A DNA stretch of 28,227 nucleotides from Condylostoma magnum. Taxonomy: Eukaryota; Ciliophora; Heterotrichea; Heterotrichida; Condylostomatidae. A program made the position numbers and the translations under genes. Numbering within the stretch: position 1 is the stretch's first letter; each line of letters begins with the position of its first letter. Location of the stretch: assembly GCA_920105805.1 (NCBI GenBank), contig CAKKTI010000286.1:1-28227 (forward strand). Direction: 5' to 3'. Below the pieces are notes generated by a model, which saw only the letters and a program-made list of their open reading frames with translations, ran no database searches and was not told where the DNA came from. This document shows positions 1 to 10,620 of this stretch, in pieces.

Positions 1-1
1 T

Positions 2-1504
2 ACCAATGCTCTGAGAATAGGATCCATTATTTTAGGTGTGGCTATTATTGGAGCTATAATGGTGTTTACTTCTATCAAATCTGCACTAGAGCCAAGTAAG
101 TTACACTCGATTTATATTAAGATTTTTACTAATTACCTATAGTTGGTCATTATTACTACTAAATTTTAACTAGAATGGCCCAAGCTTGTACAGGGACTTT
201 TTGAGTACTAAAAATAAACAGGATAAGCTACTGACTAATTATTCTCCTTCGATTGCTTGTTACTAGATGATAGTATTAACAATGCTCATGAAATGGTGTA
301 TTTTTAGAAATTAATCTTTTTTGCAGTATTTCCTTTCGTAGTTTTTGTAATTTCCTTAATGATTTGGTTGCCGATTAGTTTAATCAAGAAGAAAAAGACT
401 TACATGACTTAATATTTCATTGCAACAGTTACAATTTTATATTTTCTGATTATTCCTAATATAACCAAATCAGCTTTTGCAGTGTTTAATTGCAGGGAGA
501 TTGAAGACAAAGGGTTATATTTAGTTGATGATCTAGAAATTGAATGCTGGGAAGGTAGACACTTAATACATAGCTTTACTGTAGGACTGTCTATGATTAT
601 TTTATGAATTTTAGTAGTGCCGATAATAACAATGCATTATCTGTATAGAAAAATAAGATATAAGCTACATAAAGTGCACAATCGCATAAGGTTTGGATTC
701 CTGTATAACGGATTCCATAAAAGAACTTTTTACTGGGAATTTGTCATTCTATACAGAAAAGTTGTGATAATTGCTTTGTCTGTATTCCTAACTAATATCT
801 CTATACCAGCCTAAGCATTAATAGCATTATTTGTTCTTATAATTTGCTTGCACTTATAACAAACTAAATTACCCTACGATCACGATTCCTTGAACTAAAT
901 GGAACTTAGAGGTATTCTAGTAGCTGCAGTTACAATTTACTGTGGGCTTTATTATCTAACCACTGAGCTATCGGAAGAAATTGCCTTTGGCTTCTTTGTT
1001 ATTATGGTTGTATCTAATGCTTATTTTCTTATATACTGGATTGTGTATTTGATTAAAGCATCATTAGTCATAGTGATTAATTCTATACCAGCTTTCAGAA
1101 GAAAGTTTGCTAGTCCTAATGATTATGATGGCTTGACAGATATTATTGAAGAGCCTTGGAACAAAGGATATTATTAAGATGATGATGTTATTAGATACAG
1201 TCTTATAAAAAGTAATTGGAATATTGATTTAGAAGATAAACCTTAACAACCTCCTTAAGACATTGATTTAGTCTAGCTTTATAAATATAAGCTTGAGTTG
1301 AGTGATATGGGTAACTATAATGAAAGATAGGATTCGAAATCTTTTAGCGATGATAGTCAAACTTTGATTAGTGTTTTACGTTAGTTTAGTAACTTCTTTA
1401 TGATTTAAAGTATGCATTTATATTAGTTACAAATAGACCCTATTTACATAGTCGGGATAAGGTTTATTACTCTACAAACTTAAATTTATCATCACGAGGA
1501 ATAG
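2..1504 (+). CDS. Multi-pass membrane protein, C-terminal part (5' end outside window)
   Basis: With TAA/TAG as Gln and TGA as Trp, one frame runs unbroken from base 2. It has about seven or eight hydrophobic segments: one near the start, two around bases 315-480, one around 580-640, two around 760-860, and two around 900-1060. A cytoplasmic-looking polar tail rich in Asp, Ser and Gln follows. The stretch GFLYNGFHKRTFYWEFVI (about 697-750), followed by a membrane helix starting YRKVVIIALSVFL, is what I associate with the C-terminal membrane part of large cysteine-rich surface proteins common in ciliates; the extracellular part would lie upstream of the window. Function unknown, plausibly a surface receptor or channel-like protein. 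The end is uncertain: the first in-frame TAA is at 1481-1483, but the tandem TAG TAA at 1502-1507 matches the stop style of other genes here and was preferred. The next gene's ATG (1511) is in the same frame, so readthrough cannot be excluded. Confidence 0.75.
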
Positions 1505-1510
1505 TAAAAA

Positions 1511-2985
1511 ATGGATCCAAGCCTTCTTAAATACCTTTTTCTATTAGATAACTTTGTATATAAGCGTCAACTGCAAATTCACCTTGTCAATCACTTTGAT
1601 ATTTATTATGAGAAAAATGAGCTGATTGATTAAATCTCATAAATTAAGTTTGATCTAACCTTATTCATTGCAAATATATAATTAAAATCAACTGAAGAAC
1701 AAGCTAAGGTATTATAAAAGCTTTTACTTACTTAAGGATAAACTAGTTTAAGTTGTATAGCTGAATCAACTAGAAATAATTGATAAATTAAACATTCCAC
1801 CACAGATTGCAAAAGATATTATTAATAAGTTTGAGGATTAGTAGATTTATATTAAAAATTTTAACGGCTATGGATAAATTTCATGATAATTGACTATGAA
1901 AAGAACTAATTATATATCAAGTTATACAAATGGCGAAATTTTAAACTGGCTGAATGAAGCTTTCAATATAACTCAAAATAAAGGGTTTAAGTATGCTACT
2001 GAGTATATCAACATGCTATAATCTACATTAGAAACTAGTTGAACTATCTAAGCAGCAAAAAATTAACTAAAATAAAGCTGAATGTTACAAACTTACAAGC
2101 ATAGTCAGACTATCTAATGTAGTTAAGGAAATAGGACAGCATTAGGATTACATAAGAGGACTACACTTAGATTAAAACGTTGTTGTCTCTGGAAGCAATG
2201 ATATTACTTTACCTCTGAGATTTAGAAAATCCAACGAATAGTATATAAATAGGAAGTCATGATATTAATGCTGTTTGGAGATAAAGAAATATTATAATTT
2301 CAGCAGGAGAAAACAATAACATATATGAATGAGATTTAGTTAATCTGCCAGAAAAGAAACTTATAAGAGCTCACAATAGTGAAGTATAATGTATATGTAC
2401 GCAAAGAAGTCTCTTAATTTCAGGAGGTAACGATAGGTCTATTAATTTATAAAATTCGGAGAATAATAGATCAATAGGAGTACATAAGGGAACTGTACCA
2501 AGTATTTGCATTGAAGATAATGTAGCAATACCAGGCAGTACGGACAAACTTGTTTGAAAATGAGACTTAATCAACCCTTAAAAGAATCAAGTAATTGGGA
2601 AGCATAATTATGGTGTTGCATCAGTCTATATAGAAGGAAATATTGTCATATCTGGTGGATGGGATAAAACAGTTTGAATGGGGGATTTGGAAAACGAGAA
2701 TAGCAGTAGATAAATAGGATAACATGAAGATTTGTATAGGAAAGTAAGGAAATATAGTAGTTTCAAGAGGCGCAGATAAGAAGTTGTGTATTCGAAACTT
2801 ATTAATTTGTTTAGCTAGAGCTGTGCTAAGAAATTCTAAAGTTCTGGTGATGGATGAAGCTACTTCTAATGTAGATTGAAAAATTGATAATGTTATTCAA
2901 TAATACATTTGGAGCAATTTAAATTATAGTGAAGATTATTAAACAAAACATTGATACCATATTTTCCAATAATATTTACTAATAT
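1511..2985 (+). pseudogene. Broken WD40-repeat gene fused to an ABC-transporter ATPase fragment
   Basis: From an ATG at 1511 a polar, partly coiled-coil leader (about 1511-2130) runs into six WD40-type repeats, recognisable by units such as VVSGSNDITL, IISAGENNNIYEWDL, LISGGNDRSINL, KLVWKWDLINP and VISGGWDKTVW (about 2185-2800). The frame must change by +1 at about 1734, 2032, 2216 and 2748 to follow the homology, so the gene looks decayed; no convincing short intron explains all four. TGA falls at expected WD40 tryptophans (about 2326, 2554, 2560 and 2677). At 2793-2801 the last repeat (CIRNL) passes in frame into LICLARAVLR and then VLVMDEATSNVD, the end of the signature region plus Walker B and D-loop of an ABC transporter, with the Walker A half absent. 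The sequence after the D-loop degenerates, so the 3' limit is approximate. Likely a non-functional chimera. Confidence 0.7.
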
Positions 2986-3281
2986 ACGTCATTTGTTGTA
3001 TTAGAACTTTTAGATTTAAAATTTTACAATTTCGCGCGTTCCAATCGGGATCTGTATAGTTAATTACATAAAGGTTTTTTAAGGATTGGGACATTTTCTT
3101 GCTTAATCTCATCAATTAATCTTCTCTTAATACAACCAATATCAATTATCTGTGTTGATTAGGACTATCTCATTCTTTTTTCTCCCCTTATCATTCTTTT
3201 ATTTGAGCCTAAAGCACAACAACCCATTATTATTTTTTTACGTCATATTAGTTCATACCTTTTAATCCTCAATCTTTTAAA
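2986..3281 (+). promoter_or_regulatory. Intergenic, upstream of coiled-coil gene
   Basis: There is no coding signal on either strand. The stretch is AT-rich with a pyrimidine-rich part around 3110-3270, directly before the ATG at 3282. It presumably holds the promoter of the downstream gene; no specific motif was recognised. Confidence 0.35.
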
Positions 3282-5532
3282 ATGGCTTTATCAAAAGCTG
3301 AGAAATTTGAAGACTAGCTTACAATTAAATAACTCTTAAGAAAGGGAAATACGAGAATTGAAAAGGCTCTTGAAATTGTGAAGAAAAATCAATTTAGACT
3401 GAAGGAAAACTACTTAAAATAAAAGCTAGAAGAACGTAATAGGTGTGCTATATGTACTCTTCCTCTACCGTGCTAACATTAACCAGATTTTAAAGAAAGA
3501 GCAATGACTCCTAATGCCAGAGGAATTGACACAGTTGATCAATCTCTGAATATCTCTATACCAAATACACGGCAAAGAAGATCAGTTTAAAGAACGAGAT
3601 AGTTAAAATATAGATATAGGGGCCCTCTTGGATATAGTAACTATTATAACTTCGGAAACACTTACAAAACCGCAAAAAAGCAAATTAACCGTCTGAAAAT
3701 TAAGCAAAAGATTAATAACTGAAAAGAGTAGAAGTTAAAGTAGGAGCTAGAAGAGTTGGAGTAGTAATAATTAAAGGAGAAATAAGACAAAATGAGGAAG
3801 AGAAAAGAAGCAGAAAAGTTCAAGCGTTACAATAACATATTAAAGTAGAAGTTAAACGAATATTATGAGTAAAAGAGAGAGAAATCCACTACAGTTATTC
3901 AAGTAAGACGTAAATCGTAGGGTAGTCCTGTAAGACGGCCAAGATAGCCTATTATACTGCAAGATTACAACTACAGAACTTCTCAAGTTTGGAAGGTCGT
4001 TGATGATCAGTTAAATAAATTATGTTAAAATTATATAACTAATGTAAAAATAGGAGTTAATTTCAATCGAAAATATAGATCCATTCGAAGCCTAGAAGAT
4101 AGTAAACTCTCCCAGATCAGTGGAGGCTTGCCGTTGTGAAGGAATAAAGCCAAAATAGCTTCGCTATATTCCATGAGAGTAGTTTCAATCATTTGGGTCA
4201 TCTCCAGAAGTATAATAACTACATTATGATTACTATGAGAACAAAAGGTAAGAACTCATATAAATAGTTAAGATTACTAGAGGTAAAATTATTAAACAGA
4301 ACAATCTAAGTAATAGATCGTAGTCAGTTGATGTACATGATGGAATGTTTAACCAGGCAGTTGAAAGGGCTTAATAGAAGAATATGAAGTTAATTGAAAA
4401 AATGATAAATTATGAGACAAATACTGCTGAAAAATTGAAAAAAAGATAATTATAAGATAAAATATACGAAGAGAAGGAAAAAAAAATATAGTAAGAAAGA
4501 GAGAAAAGGTAAAAGATAATAGAAGAAGAAAAAAAGTAAAGAGAGATGGAGAAAGAGTTAAGATAGCAGAAAGAAGAAGCTTTAATGAATAAAATTGCTT
4601 AATAATAGTGAATTAGGGACTAAAAGAAGCAGGATAAAATAAAAAGATTTGAAGAATAAAAATAATTCGAATTAGAAAAGAAAAGAAAGGAAAAAGAAGC
4701 TTTAAGGGTAAGTAAAAAGGAAAAAGTATAATAGAATTTAATTATTTAAGATCAAGTAAAGTAACAAATAGTATAGGAAAGAAAAGATAAAGAAAAAACC
4801 AGGTTACAGCGAATTGAGTCAGAAAAATCATAATTAAAGCAGCAGTTACGTTAATAAGCTGATATCAAAGAGAAAAAGCGATAATAAGTGGTTTAAAAGC
4901 TAGAAGAAAAGTTAGAGAGAAGGAGAATTGAATTTGAAAATAAACAATATATGCTACAATAAAAGAATATCAAATTTTAAAGGTAGCGCTAAATGTCAAT
5001 GTACAATCTGAGACAAGCATCTATAGAAAAAGATTAAAAGATTAAATAAACTATGAGAAATGCCTAAACGATACTTGAGGAGCGTAAATTGCAAATTCTA
5101 ACAAAAGCTTAAGAGGCTGAGTATAGATTATAATAGCAAAAAATGCAATAATAGCAATCGATGGAGACTAAAAAGGAATTATCACAACTGAAAAGCTGGT
5201 AAAAGTAGTAGAATATTAAGCGATAATAGGCTAAGGATAAATATCTTAGATACAAACGCTAATAACGATTGAAATGCAATGATGATAACTTTGAAATGTT
5301 CATGAAAAAGCGTAATTCAATGATTAATAAGCGTTAAAATATCAACACGATGAATTAATTACAAAAAATAGAAGTAAGAGAAGCCCTGCACATGATGTCA
5401 GTTAGAAACAAATGAGATACTCGATAAATCTAAAAAATCATTAGTCCTTAAAGCAAGTCAGTTACTGGATTTTACTCAACTCGAGCTAAAGCCCAAGACA
5501 CAACTAATACATCCACCTAGCTAATAAATTAG
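3282..5532 (+). CDS. Glutamine-rich coiled-coil protein (one frame change or short intron)
   Basis: ATG at 3282 opens a frame (MALSKAEKFEDQLTIKQLL) that runs to about 4100. It contains a possible small zinc-binding cluster (CAICTLPLPCQH, about 3447-3482) and the start of charged helices. Coding then continues one frame over from about 4100 to about 5570 as a long Lys/Glu/Gln/Arg-rich coiled coil, roughly 4380-5350, with a less charged tail. Most glutamines are TAA or TAG. The change could be a 19-bp intron, GTAAACTCTCCCAGATCAG (4102-4120), whose removal restores the frame; a 1-base indel, or two separate genes, are alternatives. The product would be about 740 residues. The 3' end is ambiguous: in-frame TAG at 5530, TAA at 5536, TAG at 5542 and TAA at 5572 all lie close before the next ATG (5577). 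The composition suggests a structural, cytoskeletal or ciliary role, but no family was recognised. Confidence 0.6.
4102..4120 (+). other. Possible 19-bp intron
   Basis: This GT...AG segment lies where the coiled-coil gene changes frame. Its removal (19 = 1 mod 3) joins the upstream frame (RSIRSLED) to the downstream one (MEACRCEGIKPK). Very short introns are known in heterotrich ciliates, usually 15-16 bp, so 19 bp would be slightly long. No other gene in the window needs an intron, which weakens the case. Confidence 0.3.
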
Positions 5533-5576
5533 TATTAAAGATAGTTTGAAGCAATTAATACTGAATCACTGTAAAT

Positions 5577-6874
5577 ATGAAACACTCCTCTGTACCTGCT
5601 TGATCTTTCGGACAAAAATTGCATGTAGAATAAGATAAAGTTGGCAATATTACACCTGCTTAGTATAGTACAATTAACGAAGATATTGTAATACCGTCTT
5701 ATTATTTTGGGTGTTCAGAAAGACTAGATATTTTGTAACTAATGAAAATCCAGGACCTGGAGACTATAATCTAACTATTTAGAAAAGCTAAAAGAAAGTA
5801 TAGGTTAAAAAAGACAAGAGAAATAATCATTCTAAAATTACCATAGCTGAAAGGGGCCAGATAGAAGCCCCAGGACCTACATCATATAATACTATTAAAG
5901 CAACATAATATACAGCCTATAGTATAGGAAATAATACTTACAAGCTAACAGAAAATTATAATCTAAGAACTAATCCATTAGGCCCAGGGCAGTACAACAT
6001 AAAAGATATAAAAGGTAAAAAAAGCTCTTATTCCATAGGAAATCTTAAAGACAGTTAATTCAGCAGAAACACTTTACTCCAGGCCCAGGAAACTATAATA
6101 TTGTTCAAAAATCGATACAAAACAATTCTTAAGGATACAGATTTGGAAGTGGCCCACGAGAAAGAAAATCAGCCTCCTCCGATATCCCTGGCCCAGGCCA
6201 ATACAGTTCTATATAAAGATCCCCACTCAAACAAGAAAGACATAAGTCAATTACTCCCAGAAGACCTGAAATTAGATCAAAGGAGAATCAACTGGCCCAG
6301 GAGCCTATAATCCATATATAGGAGAGAAAAAATAAGGATAAACAATCGGACTTGGAAATCGGTAAAGTTTTATTACATCTTATGATAATCCATCCCCAGG
6401 AGATTATAATACTTTAAAGAAAAGCTATTCAGATCAATTTCAATAGGAAGAGGTGTCAGAAATCCAATTTAGTAAAGTCCCATGCCTGGGCCTGCGGATT
6501 ATAATAATTTGTAGAGGCATTAGAGTACTAAAGTAACTATAAGAGGTAAAAACTAAGAGTAGAGGCAATTAATGAATAATCCTGGACCAGGACATTACAG
6601 TTTTAATAACTCAATAGTACAAACTAGAACAGCTTCACATATAATTGGAACTTCTAAACGATAATAGCTAATAAACTAAAGTAATGGCCCAGGACCTGAT
6701 TAGCATTATGTTAGTAATACCAAAAGCAGTATAAGTTATACTATCGGTAAAGATATAAGAAAAAAGAATGAAGAACCAGAGGACCTAGGACCAGGCTACT
6801 ACAACATCCCTACCTTAGTCCCAGATGTCCCTAAATACCTTCTCCCTAAAAATACCTAAAAAGCTGCTCCATAA
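5577..6874 (+). CDS. SHIPPO/STPG (sperm-tail PG-rich) repeat protein, frame broken
   Basis: ATG at 5577 starts MKHSSVPAWSFGQ. Eleven Pro-Gly-Pro-Gly-x-Tyr style repeats follow about every 110 bases: near 5747, 5866, 5965, 6076, 6183, 6291, 6394, 6482, 6572, 6686 and 6787 (for example PGPGDYN, LGPGQYN, TPGPGNYN, IPGPGQYS, MPGPADYN, NPGPGHYS). These are the STPGR/SHIPPO repeats of the ODF3/CIMAP/STPG proteins, which bind microtubules or line axonemal doublets in cilia. The repeats lie in three frames. A -1 change is needed near 5731-5735, 6070-6075, 6285-6290 and 6436-6440, each consistent with one missing base, three of them in T runs. No introns of suitable length fit the last three. Either the gene is recently inactivated or these are sequence errors; every repeat core is intact, which favours recent loss or error. 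Probable end is TAA 6872-6874 (alternatively 6857-6859), 37 bp before the TPR gene. Confidence 0.8.
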
Positions 6875-6911
6875 AGTAATCTAATAGTAAACCTATATAT
6901 AATATTTATAA

Positions 6912-8774
6912 ATGGATTTTATTAAGAACAGAGATGAGTTAGACGAAGAAATTCTACACAACACTTTAATCTGGAGACGGTCAGTTGACTTTTTACCGAC
7001 TTCCCGTATGGAGTAGATTCATCGCTCAACAGCTGACGTTGACCACCTTATAGAAATTTGTACTAGAAAACTTTAAAAAAATTCTCAGCATTTAAAAGCC
7101 CTGCAACTTCGAGCTTCTTACTACTTAAAGCGGGGAAACTACAATCTGGCTATAATCGACTGTGACAACTTTATTCAAGTATGCCATGACAACCCTAATA
7201 TATACTACACACGGGGCTGTGCCCTGGAACGAATCGGCTAATACGAGTAGAGTATCCAGGAGTACTCTAAAGCCCTTTAGTTAGATCCTAACCACGTCAA
7301 TGCAGCATTTGCCAGAGGGGCTTGTGAAAACAAGCTCGGCAATTATTCGAAGGCAATTGAAGATTATTCCATGGCCCTTGAAAGAGACTAGGAAAAATCT
7401 TTTATACAGAGTGGCTTTTCACCACTTAGAAGTCCTATTACAGCAGGTGCGACGGATGATTGGAACTCAACTGCAGATTCTAGGAAGTCCGGGGAGAGCA
7501 GTGATAGAGTTAGTGATAATAATCCATTGTGGTGGTACTAAAGAGGGCAGGATGCAAAACAGATTAATGATTATAAGTCTGCTATTTCGTATTTTAGCAA
7601 GGCTTTGACTCTTGACCCTAATATGCTTGATGTTCTGGTTAGTCGTGGGTATTTGAATTAGGTGATTGGGTGCTACAGCGAAGCAATTGCAGATTACACA
7701 ACTGCAATTGGGAAGGTCAAGGGGAACTGTTATTTGTGGTATAATAGAGGGATGTGCTACCATAAAATTGGAAAATATGCAAAGGCAGGGTCAGATTTTG
7801 ACAAGGCGATTAATCTAGATTAGAAGTAGGAGGAGTTTTATACTGCTAAGGGGCTCACTTTATACAAGAAAAAGGATTTGAGCTAGGCACTCGTTATGTT
7901 TGATAAGTCCATATAGATTAATACGAGGAATTACAAGGCCCATTTCAATACTGGATTGATTTTTGAGGATTAGAATAATTTAGAGTAGGCTAATATTCAT
8001 TATTTGTCAGCACTGAAATTTAATCCAGAATCAAGTAAAATTATCATTAAACTGGCTAAAGTTGCTGAGAGAAGGAACAATTTTTAATAGGCACTTATGT
8101 ACTACACATAAGCTTTAGATTTGAATTAGAAATTAGGCGAATGTTATAATGGAATTGGGATTATATATAGCAAAATGGAAATGTATGAGCAAGCAATCAC
8201 TTATTTTAACTAAGCTATTGAATTAGTACCTTTAAATGCAATGTTTATGTTTAATAGAGCCTGTTGCTTTAAGAGCATGAAAGAATTTGATAAGGCTATT
8301 TAAGATTTTAATGGAGTAATTGAGATTAATCCTAAAAATCACTTGGCGTATAGATACAAAGGATTAGTTTATATGTTAATGAAAGACTTCAGTAATGCTT
8401 TAAAATCTTTTAGATAAGAAATTGAACAGTTTCCCTCGTTTGAAGGTCATTTTAATCAAGCTTATGTTTACTGTATAATGAATTAAGCATAACATGCAAT
8501 TAAGCATTATACTGAAGCTATTAATCTTAAAGGGTTTGAATTAAAGGCTGTTTTGAACAGAGCTATTCTGTATGAAAAACTAAGCAACTTAAGCAATGCC
8601 ATTGAAGATTATTCTTGGATTATAAGAGTACATGGATTCAATAAACTTGTATTATTAAGAAGGGCTCAATGCTATTAGGAGTTAGGATAATTTGACTATG
8701 CTCAGGATGATCTAGAAAAGGCTAAGAATTGAGGTCTATATATATAGGATAATTAATACAATTTTGGTAAATAG
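6912..8774 (+). CDS. Tetratricopeptide-repeat protein, about 620 aa
   Basis: ATG at 6912 (MDFIKNRDELDEEIL) begins one unbroken frame made almost wholly of TPR units from about residue 50 to the end. Examples are YYTRGCALERIGQYEQSIQEY, YNRGMCYHKIGKYAKAGSDF, YNGIGIIYSKMEMYEQAITYF and FNRACCFKSMKEFDKAIQDF, with the usual small, aromatic and proline positions (ALQLDPN, AIELVPL, VIEINPK). An insert of about 50 residues without repeats, rich in Ser and Asp, sits around 7400-7560. TPR arrays are protein-binding scaffolds; the partner cannot be told from sequence. TAG, TAA and TGA are all used as sense codons. The stop is ambiguous: in-frame TGA 8730, TAG 8745, TAA 8754 and TAG 8772 cluster at the end. 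The outermost is given because it leaves a spacing to the convergent gene nearest to that seen elsewhere in the window. Confidence 0.85.
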
Positions 8775-8848
8775 TTAAGTTTAATTTGTCTCTTTTTAGT
8801 AGGAATTTTTCATTTCTATATAAGAGTTGTTTTATGTATTTATTAGAA

Positions 8849-9667
8849 CTAAGAAATGTATAATTATAATACAATTGATTTTGCTTTATATAATCTATAA
8901 CATTGCTCTAATGCTTGATCAGTTGTAAGCTTTTAAATTGGTACTTGTAAGTGCATTTATGATTTTAAGTAATTTAAAGTTTTTTAAGCTTTTACCTTTT
9001 GTGCTGCTTTCGGGTTATTAATTAACTACTAGATTTACTTTTTGCTATATAAGTTAACATTAGATTTGTTAGGCTACCTTTGGCTTTTTGAATTTGTACT
9101 CATATGATTATATCTTTGAGTGCTAGCAAACTTGTATTAATTAGTTTAGGCTATCTCTTTAGACAATTTTCTATCTTAATGTTTATTACCCAATTAATGC
9201 TGACTGGTTGTATTTGACAATGTTCTTCTCTTATCCTTATTTTGTATTTTCCACTGAGGCATGGACTAAAATTCCTTATAATTGTTCTAAGTTGGTTATC
9301 TATTATTTTTCTGCTTATAATTTACAAAGAACTATCTCATAGTACTTTTCGCTATGCTATATCTATCCGGAATTTTCTTATCTTTCCTAACCTTAGGAAG
9401 TGACTTACTTTTTCTTTACTTCGGCTACTCAAACTACTTATCAAGCTAAACACTCGGAAACATTCCAATCTTATTCTTGATCTATACTTCCTATTTTTTA
9501 AATACTCTTTTCTTCTTAAGATTGCTCACTAAATCTCCAATACTATCACTTTCCTCGTTTTATTGCTATCCAATTTCATTTATTACTTTTATACTACTAG
9601 GATATGACTCAAAATCGTCAGAGTAGTCTTCCTTTGTGCCTATTTAGAGATTATATATAACATCCAT
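8849..9667 (-). CDS. Unknown basic protein, 272 aa
   Basis: The minus-strand frame from ATG at 9667 (MDVIYNLQIGTKEDYSDD) runs to a TAG at 8849-8851, with TAA TAA two codons further on. The protein starts with a short acidic, Ser-rich segment and then becomes strongly basic (Lys/Gln/Asn/Arg-rich, e.g. KQRKSKSLPKVRKDKK). A more ordered-looking C-terminus has alternating hydrophobics (DQALEQCYRLYKAKSIVLQL). No membrane segment and no recognisable domain. The plus strand here also reads as a long hydrophobic frame, but in all three frames alike, as expected opposite a Lys/Asn/Gln-rich gene. It is convergent with the TPR gene and divergent from 9796, sharing a 128-bp spacer. Function unknown. Confidence 0.7.
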
Positions 9668-9795
9668 ATTTTAATAATTGATTTCATGATATTTAAACTG
9701 CACAGGGCAAACAGCCTAAAATATGCAAGTTTGTATTATTTAAAAGCTGTGTAGGCTTTTAACAATATTTGATAAACTTTTAGTAATTTTTATAA
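9668..9795. promoter_or_regulatory. Shared divergent promoter region (128 bp)
   Basis: This short AT-rich spacer lies between two divergent start codons (minus at 9667, plus at 9796) and must contain the promoters of both genes. No specific element was recognised. Confidence 0.45.
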
Positions 9796-10620
9796 ATGGA
9801 AGAGTAAAATACAAGAGAAGCATATGAATTGATGAACAAATTCAAAAAAAGTTTATAATAACGCCCTGCTGCTAAAAATTTAGAGCTGAACAAATATGTG
9901 TAAGTTTTACTAAGGAGGATGTCATAAGAAAGAAAGAATAGTGTAAAAAATGGGGTCAGTCTAATGGAAATTATAAACAAGTAAAGATCTAGAGGTGTAT
10001 AAACACAGTAATCATCCCCTATTCGTAATACTTACTGCGAGTACAAGTTAATAAACAATCATTTATTCAGTAAAGCAATGCTAGAATATCATTAACAAAA
10101 CAATTTTAGCCCTGATATAGAGGCAAAGAAGCATTAGTTCTTGTATAATTATTTCACTGTAAGCTATAAATAGGAGAAGTTCAGATTAGTAACCTAGGTC
10201 TTAAATGAAAAAGAGCTATAAGAGAGAGAAGAATGCATGGATATGAATATATCATAAAATCCGATTTCTAATGGTAAAACTAAAAGATAAGTTATAAAAA
10301 GTAGATGAGATAGAACAGTTAATAAGATTGATAACGATATTTAAAGAAGGTTAGATATTGAGAAATAATAGGAGTTAAAATAGTAAGCCTAGAAAAAGTA
10401 AAGGCTTGCTGCATTTACCTCTTATAGACAAAATTCTGATAAAAGAAAAGGATTTACTTTAAATAAATTAAATAGAAAGGCTAATTAATTACGAAAGACT
10501 TACACTCAAGGAAACCTCAAAGCGCTATTAACAGAATGTAATTCTCCTTATATTACTCAACTACCTGTTTTAAGTTAATTCTCAACTAGAGCTAATTCTA
10601 TGCTAGGAAAACACTGTTAA
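9796..10620 (+). CDS. Unknown Lys/Gln-rich protein, 274 aa
   Basis: ATG at 9796 (MEEQNTREAYELMNKFKKSL) opens an unbroken frame to TAA at 10618-10620. The frame uses many TAA/TAG as Gln and one TGA as Trp (about 10297). The N-terminal half has mixed helical sequence (YCEYKLINNHLFSKAMLEY, about 10030-10090). A charged, probably coiled-coil segment follows around 10320-10400 (RRLDIEKQQELKQQAQKKQR), then a basic tail ending SMLGKHC. No signal peptide, membrane segment or known domain is visible. The gene pairs head-to-head with 8849-9667, and a long non-coding stretch follows. Function unknown. Confidence 0.7.

Noticed and set aside
1709-1736. A 28-bp GT...AG segment as intron in the WD40 gene
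   Set aside because: Its removal would fix only the first of four frame changes, and the others have no suitable GT...AG segment, so general decay is simpler.
2371-2574. Minus-strand open frame of about 67 codons
   Set aside because: It lies opposite recognisable WD40 repeats and has no homology features of its own.
8780-9780. Long hydrophobic plus-strand frames resembling a multi-pass membrane protein downstream of the TPR gene
   Set aside because: All three plus frames look hydrophobic because the strand is T-rich. The minus strand gives a start, polar basic protein and clustered stops (8849-9667), so the plus reading is a mirror of that gene.
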